Below, in pieces: positions 7,311 to 16,719 of a DNA stretch of 36,393 nucleotides. Below the pieces are notes generated by a model. The model made no database searches. It was not told the DNA's origin and saw nothing but the letters and a program-made list of their open reading frames with translations. This DNA is from Chloroflexota bacterium (GTDB lineage Bacteria; Chloroflexota; Anaerolineae; UBA1429). The position numbers and the translations under genes are program-made. Position 1 is the stretch's first letter, and each line of letters starts with the position of its first letter. The DNA is taken from assembly GCA_021372475.1 (NCBI GenBank), contig JAJFUJ010000012.1, positions 1 through 36,393 on the forward strand. The letters run 5' to 3'.

Positions 7311-10300
7311 ATGGAAATAAACGAAATCAAGACCCTTAGGATCAGTTTGGCCTCTCCGGAAACAATACTTTCCTGGTCGTATGGTGAAGTAACCAAACCT
7401 GAAACGATTAACTATCGTCGTTTACGGCCCGAAAAGGATGGCCTCTTTTGTGAGGCAATCTTTGGCCCCACCAAAGACTATCAGTGCTATTGCGGTAAAT
7501 ACAAAAAGGTGCGTTTCCGCGGTATCAAATGCGACAAGTGCGGCGTCGAGGTGACCCAGTCGCGCGTCCGCCGCGAACGCATGGGGCACATCGCTCTGGC
7601 TACGCCGATTGCGCACATCTGGTATACCAGACGCTCGCCCAGTTACCTCGGGCTGCTGCTCAATATATCGCAGCGCAACCTGGACCGCGTGCTTTATTAT
7701 GCGCAATATATCATCACCGAAATTGACGAAGCTGCGCGCAAGCGGGCGCTACAGCGCCTGGATGAAGATATGCGCCACGAGATTGAACGTGAGACTGAGG
7801 CTCAACGGGCGGAGTTGGCCGAATTGCAGGCCAAAGCAGTACAGCGCGCCCAGGCGTTGCAAGCCGGGGTTGAGGCAGCCAGGGCAGACTTGCAGGCTCA
7901 AAGCGATCTCCAGACAGAAGCCTTGATGAGTGAGGCCACCCGCGTGCGCAGCCTGATGGAAGCCCGCATCGATCAACCTGCGATAGAAACCATCAAATTC
8001 CTGGCTACCGGCCAGGTGGTGGTGGTGCAGGAGGGCGATGTCATCCGCCGCGAGCATCTTGCTGCGTTTAATAAAACCGTGCAGGATGAACTAAGCGCCA
8101 TCGAAGTGCGCCGGGCTAACGAGATTGACCGCCAGTCTGCCGCACTGCTCGCAGAGACGCAGCAGACTGAACACACCGAAGAAGCTCGTATGACGGAGCT
8201 ACAGGAGGTTATCGGTTCGCTCGGGACTGCAATCGAGGAGCGTTTTGAGCAGGAGCGCGATGACCTTACGCTGCTGCGACCCAAACAATTGTTAAATGAA
8301 ACCCGCTACCGTGAGCTGCACGAAAAATGGCCGCGCGTCTTTAAGGCCGCTATGGGCGCTGAGGCTATTTATGATATCACCGCCAAGATCAACCTGGAAG
8401 AATTAGCCCAGGAACTGCGCAACGAAATCAGCATCAGCCGCTCCAAGCAGCGCCGCAAGAAGGCTACCAAGCGGCTGCAGATCGTTGAGTCGCTGCGTAA
8501 AGCCAATAACCGCCCCGAGTGGATGATTCTCAAGGTGCTGCCGGTTATCCCGCCTGCGCTGCGGCCGATGGTGCAGCTCGACGGCGGACGTTTTGCTACC
8601 AGCGACCTGAATGATCTCTACAGGCGTGTAGTTAACCGCAACAACCGCCTCAAGCACCTGATTAAGCTGCAGGCGCCAGATGTGATCGTACGTAATGAAA
8701 AGCGTATGCTGCAGGAGGCCGTCGATTCGCTGATTGACAACTCGCGCCGCGGCAAGGCCATCTCGCTGCGTGGGCGCCGCCAACTCAAGTCGCTATCGGA
8801 TATGCTTAAAGGTAAGCAGGGACGGTTCCGCCGTAACTTGCTCGGCAAGCGCGTGGACTACTCCGGCCGTTCCGTCATCGTGGTGGGCCCGCACCTCAAG
8901 CTGCATCAATGCGGCCTGCCCAAACGGATGGCCTTGGAGTTATTCCGTCCGTTTGTGATGAACAAACTGGTCGAGCGCAACTATGCTATCAATGTCAAAG
9001 GCGCCAAGCGCCTGATCGAACGCGAAGAGCCGCCCGTCTGGGAAGTGTTGGAAGATATCGTCAAGACACGCCCGGTGCTGCTCAACCGCGCTCCGACCTT
9101 GCACCGCCTGGGTATCCAGGCTTTTGAGCCGATTCTCGTCGAAGGCAGCGCTATCGAGATTCACCCACTGGTGTGCTCAGCCTTTAACGCCGACTTTGAC
9201 GGCGACCAGATGGCCGTGCATGTGCCTCTCTCGGATGAAGCCGTACAGGAAGCCCGCGAGTTGATGCTTTCCAGCCATAACTTGCTGCGCCCGGCGAACG
9301 GCGAGCCAGAGGTCGGCCCATCCAAGGACATGGTGCTCGGTTGCTACTATCTGACCCTGGAACGCCCCGGCATGAAGGGCGAAGGCTCTGTGTTTTCCAG
9401 CTTTGACGAAGTGACTATGGCGTACGAATTGGGCAAAGTGCACCTGCACGCCAAAATCAAGTATGTCTTTCAGCCGACACCGCGCCACAAGCAGCGGGTA
9501 ATCGATACGACCGTCGGTCGAGTTCTTTTCAACGAGGTGCTGCCGCCAGAGCTCTGGTTCGTTAACCGCACCCTCGACAAGGGTGGCCTCAAGAAGCTCA
9601 TTGGTGAAGGATATCGCAAGTTGGGCATTGAAGGCACCGCGGAGCTTGTCGATGCCATCAAAGACATCGGCTTTAAGTATGCTACTATCTCTGGTACCAC
9701 GATTGCCATCGACGATATCAAGGTGCCTGAAGAGAAGGCGGAGATTATCGAGGATGCCAATAACCGTGTGGCCGAAATCGAGCACCAGTTCCGCCGCGGC
9801 CTTATCACTGATTCTGAGCGATATACCAAGACGGTGGAAACTTGGACCGAGGCTACCGACAAAGTGACGGCTGCCGTAGCCAAGAACTTGGATCCGTTCA
9901 GCCCGATCGGCATTATGGTGAACTCTGGCTCGACCAAGCAAGGTCTGAATCCGATTCGCCAGTTGGCTGGTATGCGCGGTCTGATGGCAGACCCGTCAGG
10001 GCGTATTATTGCTCTGCCAATTCGCTCCAACTTCCGTGAGGGGCTGTCCTCCCTCGAGTACTTTATCTCGACGCATGGCGCGCGCAAGGGCTTGGCGGAT
10101 ACTGCCTTACGCACGGCTGACGCAGGATACCTGACCCGCCGCTTGGTGGATGTTGCCCAGGATGTCATTATCCAGGAAGAGGACTGCGGCACCACTCAAG
10201 GGATCAAGATTACCCAGGATCCAACCAAGTCCGTCACAGAGCATATGGCTGAGCGTATCGTCGGGCGGTTTACTGCCAGCCCGATCATTCATCCGAAAAC

Positions 10301-11705
10301 CGGCGAGATTATCGCCGATGCGAATGTGATGATCGATGACGAGATGGCTCAGGTTATCGAGGACGACAAAGTCCCTGAGGTTATCGTGCGCTCACCGCTC
10401 ACTTGCTCGCTACGCTACGGAATGTGCGCCCATTGTTACGGGCGGGACCTGGCGCGCGGTGCTGAGGTTAAAATCGGCGAAGCTGTCGGCATCGTGGCAG
10501 CGCAATCGATTGGTGAGCCGGGCACGCAGCTTACACTGCGTACCTTTCACACCGGAGGTGTGGCCGGCGCTACTGACATCACCGTCGGGCTGCCGCGCGT
10601 TCAGGAGCTGTTCGAAGCGCGCATCCCCAAAGGGCAGGCAATTATTTCTGATATCAACGGCCGCGTGGAAATCACCAGCGAAGGCGAGCAACGCTCGGCC
10701 AAGGTAACCAATACCTCACTGAAACGCGTCAGTCATAACCTGCCTGAGGGCGCCGTGCTTTTCGTTCAGGAGGGCGACACGGTGCAGGAAGGTCAGCTTT
10801 TGGCTCGTGTGGATGCTGGTGGTGTTGAGGTAATGGCCAAGGTTTCCGGCAGGGTCGCGCTGGAGCCCGACCGCATTATCATCGCTCATGAGGAGCGCGA
10901 GCAACGCACCTATGATATCCCTGTTACTGCCCGTATGCGCGTCTCGGACGGCATGGAGATCGACGCTGGTGACATGATTACCGAAGGTTCCAAGAACCCC
11001 CACGAGATTCTGTCAATCCTGGGGGTAGATGCGGTGCGCGAATACCTGGTAGCTGAAATCCAAAGGGTTTATCGCTCCCAGGGTGTGACGATTAACGATA
11101 AGCATATCGAAGTGATCGTGCGCCAGATGCAGCGGCGCGTGCGCGTTATCTCTCAGGGAGATAGTGAGCTGCTGCCCGGCCATCTCATCGACCGGTTTGA
11201 GTTCGAGCACCTTAACCAGGAGATAATCGAGCGTGGCGGTGAACCAGCTACTGCTGAACCAGTGCTGCTGGGCATCACCAAGGCGGCGCTCAATACAGAG
11301 AGCTTCCTGTCAGCGGCCTCCTTCCAGCACACGATCAGCGTCCTGGCTTCGGCCGCTATCGAAGGCCGCGAAGACCGGCTGCACGGCCTCAAGGAGAGCG
11401 TCATCATCGGCAAGTTGATCCCGGCTGGCACTGGCTACAAAGCCCAGGAGCAGAAACTGGAGCCGGTGGCCATATCGGCTGAAGTGGATAACGAACCATT
11501 GGATACCGAAGTGTTGGGCGAGTTCGCCGACGAGTTTCTTGCCGGCGGAACCCTACCGGAGCTGGCGCCGATTGATCCGGATTTTATGAGCGTCGAAGGA
11601 GACGATGACTTTGGCTCTGAAGGCGACGTCGATTCTGACCTCGACTTGGATGATACGGATGATGACAGTAGCCTTGATTTTGAGGAGCCGGGTTCAGAGG
11701 AATAA
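7311..11705 (+). CDS. rpoC: DNA-directed RNA polymerase subunit beta'
   Basis: This 1464-residue protein is the beta' subunit of RNA polymerase and carries the catalytic metal site. Zinc site 1 is C59, C61, C74, C77. The catalytic loop NADFDGD is at 626-632 (D628, D630, D632). Zinc site 2 is C959, C1032, C1039, C1042. The bridge-helix and trigger-loop region includes [14 protein letters not shown] and [15 protein letters not shown]. The C-terminal core ends with [15 protein letters not shown] and [17 protein letters not shown], plus a very acidic tail of about 35 residues. Between about residues 140 and 347 there is a long Ala/Glu/Gln-rich coiled-coil insertion where many beta' subunits have only a short linker. 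I chose ATG 7311 because AGGAGGG (7301-7307) precedes it; a frame opening at 7257 adds 18 unsupported residues. No rpoB lies upstream. Confidence 0.98.
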   Translation: MEINEIKTLRISLASPETILSWSYGEVTKPETINYRRLRPEKDGLFCEAIFGPTKDYQCYCGKYKKVRFRGIKCDKCGVEVTQSRVRRERMGHIALATPIAHIWYTRRSPSYLGLLLNISQRNLDRVLYYAQYIITEIDEAARKRALQRLDEDMRHEIERETEAQRAELAELQAKAVQRAQALQAGVEAARADLQAQSDLQTEALMSEATRVRSLMEARIDQPAIETIKFLATGQVVVVQEGDVIRREHLAAFNKTVQDELSAIEVRRANEIDRQSAALLAETQQTEHTEEARMTELQEVIGSLGTAIEERFEQERDDLTLLRPKQLLNETRYRELHEKWPRVFKAAMGAEAIYDITAKINLEELAQELRNEISISRSKQRRKKATKRLQIVESLRKANNRPEWMILKVLPVIPPALRPMVQLDGGRFATSDLNDLYRRVVNRNNRLKHLIKLQAPDVIVRNEKRMLQEAVDSLIDNSRRGKAISLRGRRQLKSLSDMLKGKQGRFRRNLLGKRVDYSGRSVIVVGPHLKLHQCGLPKRMALELFRPFVMNKLVERNYAINVKGAKRLIEREEPPVWEVLEDIVKTRPVLLNRAPTLHRLGIQAFEPILVEGSAIEIHPLVCSAFNADFDGDQMAVHVPLSDEAVQEARELMLSSHNLLRPANGEPEVGPSKDMVLGCYYLTLERPGMKGEGSVFSSFDEVTMAYELGKVHLHAKIKYVFQPTPRHKQRVIDTTVGRVLFNEVLPPELWFVNRTLDKGGLKKLIGEGYRKLGIEGTAELVDAIKDIGFKYATISGTTIAIDDIKVPEEKAEIIEDANNRVAEIEHQFRRGLITDSERYTKTVETWTEATDKVTAAVAKNLDPFSPIGIMVNSGSTKQGLNPIRQLAGMRGLMADPSGRIIALPIRSNFREGLSSLEYFISTHGARKGLADTALRTADAGYLTRRLVDVAQDVIIQEEDCGTTQGIKITQDPTKSVTEHMAERIVGRFTASPIIHPKTGEIIADANVMIDDEMAQVIEDDKVPEVIVRSPLTCSLRYGMCAHCYGRDLARGAEVKIGEAVGIVAAQSIGEPGTQLTLRTFHTGGVAGATDITVGLPRVQELFEARIPKGQAIISDINGRVEITSEGEQRSAKVTNTSLKRVSHNLPEGAVLFVQEGDTVQEGQLLARVDAGGVEVMAKVSGRVALEPDRIIIAHEEREQRTYDIPVTARMRVSDGMEIDAGDMITEGSKNPHEILSILGVDAVREYLVAEIQRVYRSQGVTINDKHIEVIVRQMQRRVRVISQGDSELLPGHLIDRFEFEHLNQEIIERGGEPATAEPVLLGITKAALNTESFLSAASFQHTISVLASAAIEGREDRLHGLKESVIIGKLIPAGTGYKAQEQKLEPVAISAEVDNEPLDTEVLGEFADEFLAGGTLPELAPIDPDFMSVEGDDDFGSEGDVDSDLDLDDTDDDSSLDFEEPGSEE

Positions 11706-11708
11706 CCT

Positions 11709-14606
11709 ATGAACCACGTTTTGCTGCGCCGTCGTTTGCATACCAAGAAAAAAAGCGGAGGGCCATCGGCCCTCCGCTTTGTACTTGTATTCTTTATTGC
11801 GCTTATTCTCTCTACAGTGCTTTTAGCTGCAGTTGCGGTGGGCGGTGTCTATACCGTATACGCGACCTATGTTAAATCCTTGCCTGATCCTGGCGAAGTA
11901 GAGCGGTTGAGTTCTGAATCCTTTGAGACGACCCGCATCTACGACCGCACCGGCCAAACCCTCTTATATGAAATAATCCCTCCCGATGGCGGCAGGCGCA
12001 CTTATGTCTCCCTGGACCAGATTCCTTTGAACCTGCGCAATGCTACTATCGCCATGGAGGACCGTACGTTTTATACCAACCCGGGCGGCATCAATATCGA
12101 AGGGTTGGGGCGCGCTGCCGTGGGTCTGCTGCGCGGTGAGAACTCTGGCGGCGGAAGCTCGATTCCCCAACAGTTGATTAAAAACGTATTAATGGAACCA
12201 GAGGAACGCATGGAGCGCAGCTACACGCGCAAAATCAAAGAGCTGGTGCTCACGTTCGAGCTGGCGCGCCGCTACCCCGGCATCGAGGGGCGCGATAAAA
12301 TCCTGGAGTGGTACCTGAACACCGTGTTCTATGGGCATTTTGCCTACGGTGTGGAGGCCGCAGCGCAAACTTATTTCGGCAAGTCGGTGCAGGATCTGAC
12401 TCTGGCCGAAGCGGCGATGCTTGTGCCGCTGGGCAACGCGCCAGCCTACAATCCATGGGATGCCCCCGAGAAAGCCAAGGAGCGTCAGGAAGTGGTGCTC
12501 GACCAGATGGTTGAGCAGGGATATATCACCCAAGATGAGGCCGATGCCGCGAAAAAAGAGAACATCGTAGTTCCCAAATCCGGCTTTGCCCTTGAAGCGC
12601 CGCATTATGTGATGTATGTGCGCGAGTTGCTGGAAGAGAAATTCGGCACAGATGCGGTTTACGGCGGCGGTCTGCAAGTCATCAGCGCTATCGATTTGGA
12701 AAAGCAAGCCCAAGTTGAGGAGCTGGCGAACCAACATATCGCTGAGATTGGCGACTCGTATAATGTGCACAATGCCGCAGTAGTTGTTCTGGACGCAAAA
12801 ACTGCAGAAATCTTGGCGATGGTCGGCAGCTTGGATTATGACAACGAGGCTATCGACGGCGAAGTGAATATGACTATCTCGCCGCGGCAGCCAGGATCTA
12901 GTTTCAAAATATTCACTTATGCGACAGCCTTTGCACAAGGCTATACACCAGCCACCATGGTATTGGATGTGCGCACCAGCTTCCCAGATCCACCGCGCTC
13001 GGTGGTGTATGTACCCGAAAACAGCGACCGAACGTTTCACGGCCCGGTGCTCTTGCGCCAGGCGCTGGCATGCTCGCTCAACGTCCCTGCGGTGGTAACG
13101 ATTCACAACGCTGGCGTGCAGAACGTGCTCGATACCGCTCACAAGATGGGCATCACTGACTTGAACGGTGCTTACTATGGATTATCACTCACTTTGGGCA
13201 CAGGTCCTGTCAAGCTGCTTGACTTGACTTATGCCTATTCCGTGCTGGCCAACAGTGGCGTGATGGTGGGTACCCCTGTTGCTACAGAGGATTACAAAGA
13301 AGGCTTCAGGCAGCTCGACCCCGTGGCAATTCTGAAGGTGAGCGATTCCAAGGGCAATGTGCTGTATGAATACGAGGAACCGCAGCGACAAGAGGTCATC
13401 TCACCGCAGGTGGCTTATCTGCTGAATGATATCCTTTCAGATAATAACGCCCGTGCTCCCTTTTTTGGCTATGACAGCGTGCTTTATATCCCTGACCGGG
13501 CGGTGGCCGTTAAGACGGGCACCACTGATGGGTATCATGATGCTTGGACCATCGGTTACACTCCCCAGTATGTCGTGGGTGTTTGGACTGGCAATACCGA
13601 CTATGAGGCCACAAAAAAGGCTACAGGCTCTGGCGTTGCGGCGCCGTTGTGGAGATCGGTGATTACCTGGCTGCACGAAGGTTTACCGGTCGAAGAGTTC
13701 CCTTACCCGGATGGATTGGAGACCGCAACCATTGATACGGTCTCCGGCAAACTGCCGACCCAATACTCACCCAACACACGCGAAGAGGTGTTTATTGCTG
13801 GTACCGTTCCTACGACTTACGATGACGTGCACGTTCCATTCCGTATCTGCAAGGCTTCGGGCAAGCTGGCTACTGAATACTGCCCGCTGGATCAAGTGGA
13901 AGAAAAAGTTTACGAAGTTTTTGCCCCTGAAGCAGATGACTGGCTGCGCGCTCAAGGCATTGAACGGCCGCCGACAGAGTATTGCGATATCCACGGCCCA
14001 GCAGGTGGTGCACTGGAGGTGGCGATTACCAGCCCGAGCGACAACAACGTCGTTGGAGGTGTGGTAACTGTCACAGGCAGCGCCCGCACAGGCGATATGC
14101 AGTACTATTATCTTGAAGTCGGCACTGGCCGCGAGCCGACGGAATGGCAGCGCATCGGCGCTGACCATGGCGATAAAATCGAGCGTGGCATATTGGAAAT
14201 GTGGAATACCGCCGGCCTGGACGGCCTCTATACTCTGCGTCTGACTGTGGTCAGCGCCGGGGGAACCCAACAATCCCTAGTGCGTGTGCTGGTGGATAAC
14301 AGTCCGCCTGCGATGCGTTTAATTCTGCCGTATCAGGATGAGATATATACCGTCGGCGTGGACGAATGGATTAATATCCAGGTGCTGGCCGAGGATAACC
14401 TGGGGATGAGCAAGGTCGAGTTCTATGTGGATGACAAGCTGCTGGGCTATTCCACAGTGGCCCCTTTCTCGATGCGTTGGATGCTCAATGGCTCCTGGAC
14501 AGAGGTGCCCGTGTACGGCACGCACTCGATCTATGCAATCGGCTTTGATTCAGCCGGCAACCAGGTCAAGACCGAGCCGGTAAGCGTGCGCGTTACCGCG
14601 AATTAA
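11709..14606 (+). CDS. Class A penicillin-binding protein (PBP1A-type)
   Basis: The 965-residue bifunctional enzyme polymerises glycan strands and cross-links peptides on the outer face of the membrane. A short basic cytoplasmic tail and one membrane helix (about residues 25-55) anchor it. The GT51 domain has catalytic E117 in AMEDRTFY and the motif GGGSSIPQQLIKN. The transpeptidase has S397-x-x-K400 (SSFK), S456-x-N458 and K602-T-G-T605. After about residue 760 come two Ig-like beta domains (starting VAITSPSDNNVVGG and MRLILPYQDEIY). The start is set by AGAGG eight bases before ATG 11709, three bases after the rpoC stop. A terminator-like hairpin lies within codons 15-24. No start downstream of the hairpin would keep the membrane helix. 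Confidence 0.95.
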   Translation: MNHVLLRRRLHTKKKSGGPSALRFVLVFFIALILSTVLLAAVAVGGVYTVYATYVKSLPDPGEVERLSSESFETTRIYDRTGQTLLYEIIPPDGGRRTYVSLDQIPLNLRNATIAMEDRTFYTNPGGINIEGLGRAAVGLLRGENSGGGSSIPQQLIKNVLMEPEERMERSYTRKIKELVLTFELARRYPGIEGRDKILEWYLNTVFYGHFAYGVEAAAQTYFGKSVQDLTLAEAAMLVPLGNAPAYNPWDAPEKAKERQEVVLDQMVEQGYITQDEADAAKKENIVVPKSGFALEAPHYVMYVRELLEEKFGTDAVYGGGLQVISAIDLEKQAQVEELANQHIAEIGDSYNVHNAAVVVLDAKTAEILAMVGSLDYDNEAIDGEVNMTISPRQPGSSFKIFTYATAFAQGYTPATMVLDVRTSFPDPPRSVVYVPENSDRTFHGPVLLRQALACSLNVPAVVTIHNAGVQNVLDTAHKMGITDLNGAYYGLSLTLGTGPVKLLDLTYAYSVLANSGVMVGTPVATEDYKEGFRQLDPVAILKVSDSKGNVLYEYEEPQRQEVISPQVAYLLNDILSDNNARAPFFGYDSVLYIPDRAVAVKTGTTDGYHDAWTIGYTPQYVVGVWTGNTDYEATKKATGSGVAAPLWRSVITWLHEGLPVEEFPYPDGLETATIDTVSGKLPTQYSPNTREEVFIAGTVPTTYDDVHVPFRICKASGKLATEYCPLDQVEEKVYEVFAPEADDWLRAQGIERPPTEYCDIHGPAGGALEVAITSPSDNNVVGGVVTVTGSARTGDMQYYYLEVGTGREPTEWQRIGADHGDKIERGILEMWNTAGLDGLYTLRLTVVSAGGTQQSLVRVLVDNSPPAMRLILPYQDEIYTVGVDEWINIQVLAEDNLGMSKVEFYVDDKLLGYSTVAPFSMRWMLNGSWTEVPVYGTHSIYAIGFDSAGNQVKTEPVSVRVTAN
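11752..11780. terminator. Terminator-like hairpin inside the 5' end of the PBP gene
   Basis: Two 13-base arms (AAAGCGGAGGGCC and its exact complement) flank a 3-base loop at 11765-11767. On the minus strand the stem is followed by a run of seven T, a textbook intrinsic terminator. On the plus strand it is followed by TTT and then a T-rich stretch (GTACTTGTATTCTTT), a weaker terminator. It lies within the coding sequence, about 45 bases after the start codon and just beyond rpoC. It may attenuate read-through from rpoC into the PBP gene or stop antisense transcripts. Confidence 0.65.
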
Positions 14607-14617
14607 TATCATGGATA

Positions 14618-14989
14618 CTAGATATCCAGCTCGGAGAGCCTCTCGTCGCTGATACCAAAGTGATGTGCAATCTCGTGGATGACCGTACGACGCACCAGCC
14701 TTTGCAGCGACAGTTCGCCGCAGGACATACTTTCTAGGGGGCCTTGAAATAATGTGATGCGGTCGGGAGGCGTCAAAAGATACCCCCGGCCGCGCTGTGT
14801 AAGGGGAATACCTTCGTACAATCCCAACAGCGTCCTGCCCTGTCCGATGCCAGAGCGCTTCAACTGATCGGCACTAGGCCAGGATTGAACCACGACCGCG
14901 ATATTATCCATTCGCTCGCGCACCCAGTCCGGTAGGCTGTCCACAGCTTGGGCAACTAGCTGCTCAAAAACTGCAGGTTCATAACGCAT
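14618..14989 (-). CDS. Zincin-like metallopeptidase family protein
   Basis: The 123-residue protein ends in the zinc-binding motif HEIAHHFGI (HExxH with a following His/Gly/Ile helix and a nearby D/E-rich end). This is the pattern of a small family of predicted metallopeptidases. The N-terminus (FEQLVAQAVDSLPDWVRERMDNIAVVVQSWPS) and LLGLYEGIPLTQRGRGY are typical of that family, and the size is normal (about 120). Its start overlaps the end of the NFACT gene by 11 bases, so translation is probably coupled. The substrate is unknown. It converges with the PBP gene with only 11 bases between the stops. Confidence 0.87.
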   Translation of the reverse strand: MRYEPAVFEQLVAQAVDSLPDWVRERMDNIAVVVQSWPSADQLKRSGIGQGRTLLGLYEGIPLTQRGRGYLLTPPDRITLFQGPLESMSCGELSLQRLVRRTVIHEIAHHFGISDERLSELDI

Positions 14990-16718
14990 CGTCGTCGTCC
15001 TGTGCGCCCAAAATCCCGGGCACCGTCAACGTGTGCTCATTGCGGTAGGTAACCATCCCCGGACGGCTGCCTGGAATACGGTTGACATAACGGCGGCGTG
15101 TATAATCCACCAACACGTTTGCTTCGCCGCGCTTCCCCGAGTAATAAGCTGCATAGCGAGCTGCTTGTTCAATAACACCTGGCAGCGGCTCACCTCGTCC
15201 GCATTTGACGACCACATGCCCGCCCGGCACCCCATGGGCGTGCAGCCAGGTGTCATCGCCTGAGGCGCGTTTGAAGGTGACCTCTTCATTTTGGCTGGCC
15301 GATCGTCCTACCAGGATAATGCACCTGGGCGAGGCGTTAATGGTCATAATATGCTTTGGCGCGCCGGCGCTCGTATGCCGGGTTTCTGAGCCCCTCAGCT
15401 CCTCCAGCTCGCGCTGCAGCGCATCCAGTTCGCTGCGGTTTTCGGCCAGGTCAATATCCAGTCCGAGCTGCTCCAGATATGCCAGGTCTTGGTGCGCTGC
15501 CTCGACCATCTCCGGCACCTGGACGTTGGCGGCTTTCTTGCGACGGTATTGAGCGAATAGGCGCTCTGCATTAGCGGCTGCGCTCTGCAAGGGGTCCAGC
15601 GGAATACTCACAGGTTCACCGTTTTCACTCCCCAGCAAGCTGGCTGCCATCTCTGCATCGAGTTCAAGCATTTTCTGCCCCGGCGCAATTGACCAGCCCA
15701 GCGCTAGAATGGCGTTTGCCTGGCGCTGCAGCGCCTCAAGCTCGTCGGTCGGCAGCATGGAGCGCTCCAGGGAAGCCAGGCGCGCCCGCGTATCCGCCTG
15801 CAATTTCCCCAGCATCATATGCAGATGCGAACGCACCGGCCGATACGCATCACCCTTCTGGCGCTCTTCCAGGTAACGGACGATGGCGCCGCTGATACTC
15901 GGCATCTCCTCAATCTTGCCCAGATGCGTCAAGCGGTAGGGTGCAAAGGCCGTGATTTGGCCGCATTCATCCAGAGCTACACAGGGTTCCCAGGCATGGG
16001 TTTCGGGTAAACCGATAAAATAGGGCAGCACTGCCAGTAGCTTCTCGGCTTGTTGGGCTGGGTTATTCGCTATGCTATCGCCGGCGCCCAAGGCGCGTGC
16101 AGTTATCTCACGCCCCAGCAGCGGGCTGATGCCGGTGATGGCGTCGACCAGCACATGCCACACTGGCTCCCTCGAATGCCCCTCTAGGATTCTGTGCAGT
16201 TCCTCGGCGGTAACCTGCGGCGGCAACAGCTTGGCCTGAGGCGGCGGGGCAACATAAGGTTGATGTGGTAAAGTCGCGCGGTAGCGGTTTAACGAAGGCG
16301 GAATGCGCTTAACGGCATCCATCACCACTCGCTGCGTATCGACGAGGATAAAGTTGCTGTAACGTCCCATCAGCTCGCAGATGAGCCTTACCTGCCCCTC
16401 CGGTCCGCTGAAAGCCATTTCAAGAACGCGTTCATATACCGGTTGGTAAAACCCCTGCAATAAGGCGCTGCGCAGGTATTTACCTAGGAGCAGTATAAAA
16501 GGAGAGGGAGTCTCCACTCCGCGGCGGGCCTTATCCTCAACGAGCATAACACATGGTAAACTGGCGTTGGCAGAGAGCAGCAACTGCTGGCGTCTGCCGG
16601 TGAATACCTCGAGCACGATGGTGAGGGCATCTACCTGCACAATACGCTGCACGCGCCCGCCAACCAAAGGTCGGAGTTCATCGCGTACCGCCGAAAGGGT
16701 CAAGGTATCGTAGCTCAT
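14979..16718 (-). CDS. rqcH: NFACT family protein, RqcH/Rqc2 homologue
   Basis: The 579-residue protein has the NFACT layout: an N-terminal NFACT-N domain (residues 1 to about 200, with LICELMGRYSNFILVD), a helical and coiled-coil middle (about 280-450), and a C-terminal NFACT-R domain (about 455-560, with DDTWLHAHGVPGGHVVVKC). Bacterial members bind obstructed 50S subunits with peptidyl-tRNA and direct alanine tailing of stalled nascent chains; older annotations call them fibronectin-binding proteins. The usual catalytic-site pair Asp-Arg of NFACT-N appears here as E96-R97. The ATG follows the upstream deacetylase stop by one base (TAATATG) with no clear Shine-Dalgarno site, suggesting re-initiation. 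The assignment is firm for the family and less so for tailing activity. Confidence 0.9.
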   Translation of the reverse strand: MSYDTLTLSAVRDELRPLVGGRVQRIVQVDALTIVLEVFTGRRQQLLLSANASLPCVMLVEDKARRGVETPSPFILLLGKYLRSALLQGFYQPVYERVLEMAFSGPEGQVRLICELMGRYSNFILVDTQRVVMDAVKRIPPSLNRYRATLPHQPYVAPPPQAKLLPPQVTAEELHRILEGHSREPVWHVLVDAITGISPLLGREITARALGAGDSIANNPAQQAEKLLAVLPYFIGLPETHAWEPCVALDECGQITAFAPYRLTHLGKIEEMPSISGAIVRYLEERQKGDAYRPVRSHLHMMLGKLQADTRARLASLERSMLPTDELEALQRQANAILALGWSIAPGQKMLELDAEMAASLLGSENGEPVSIPLDPLQSAAANAERLFAQYRRKKAANVQVPEMVEAAHQDLAYLEQLGLDIDLAENRSELDALQRELEELRGSETRHTSAGAPKHIMTINASPRCIILVGRSASQNEEVTFKRASGDDTWLHAHGVPGGHVVVKCGRGEPLPGVIEQAARYAAYYSGKRGEANVLVDYTRRRYVNRIPGSRPGMVTYRNEHTLTVPGILGAQDDDDAL

Positions 16719-16719
16719 A

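Noticed and set aside
12189-13142. Minus-strand open frame of 317 codons within the PBP gene
   Set aside because: It is rich in His and Cys without any domain pattern, and the PBP motifs lie on the plus strand.
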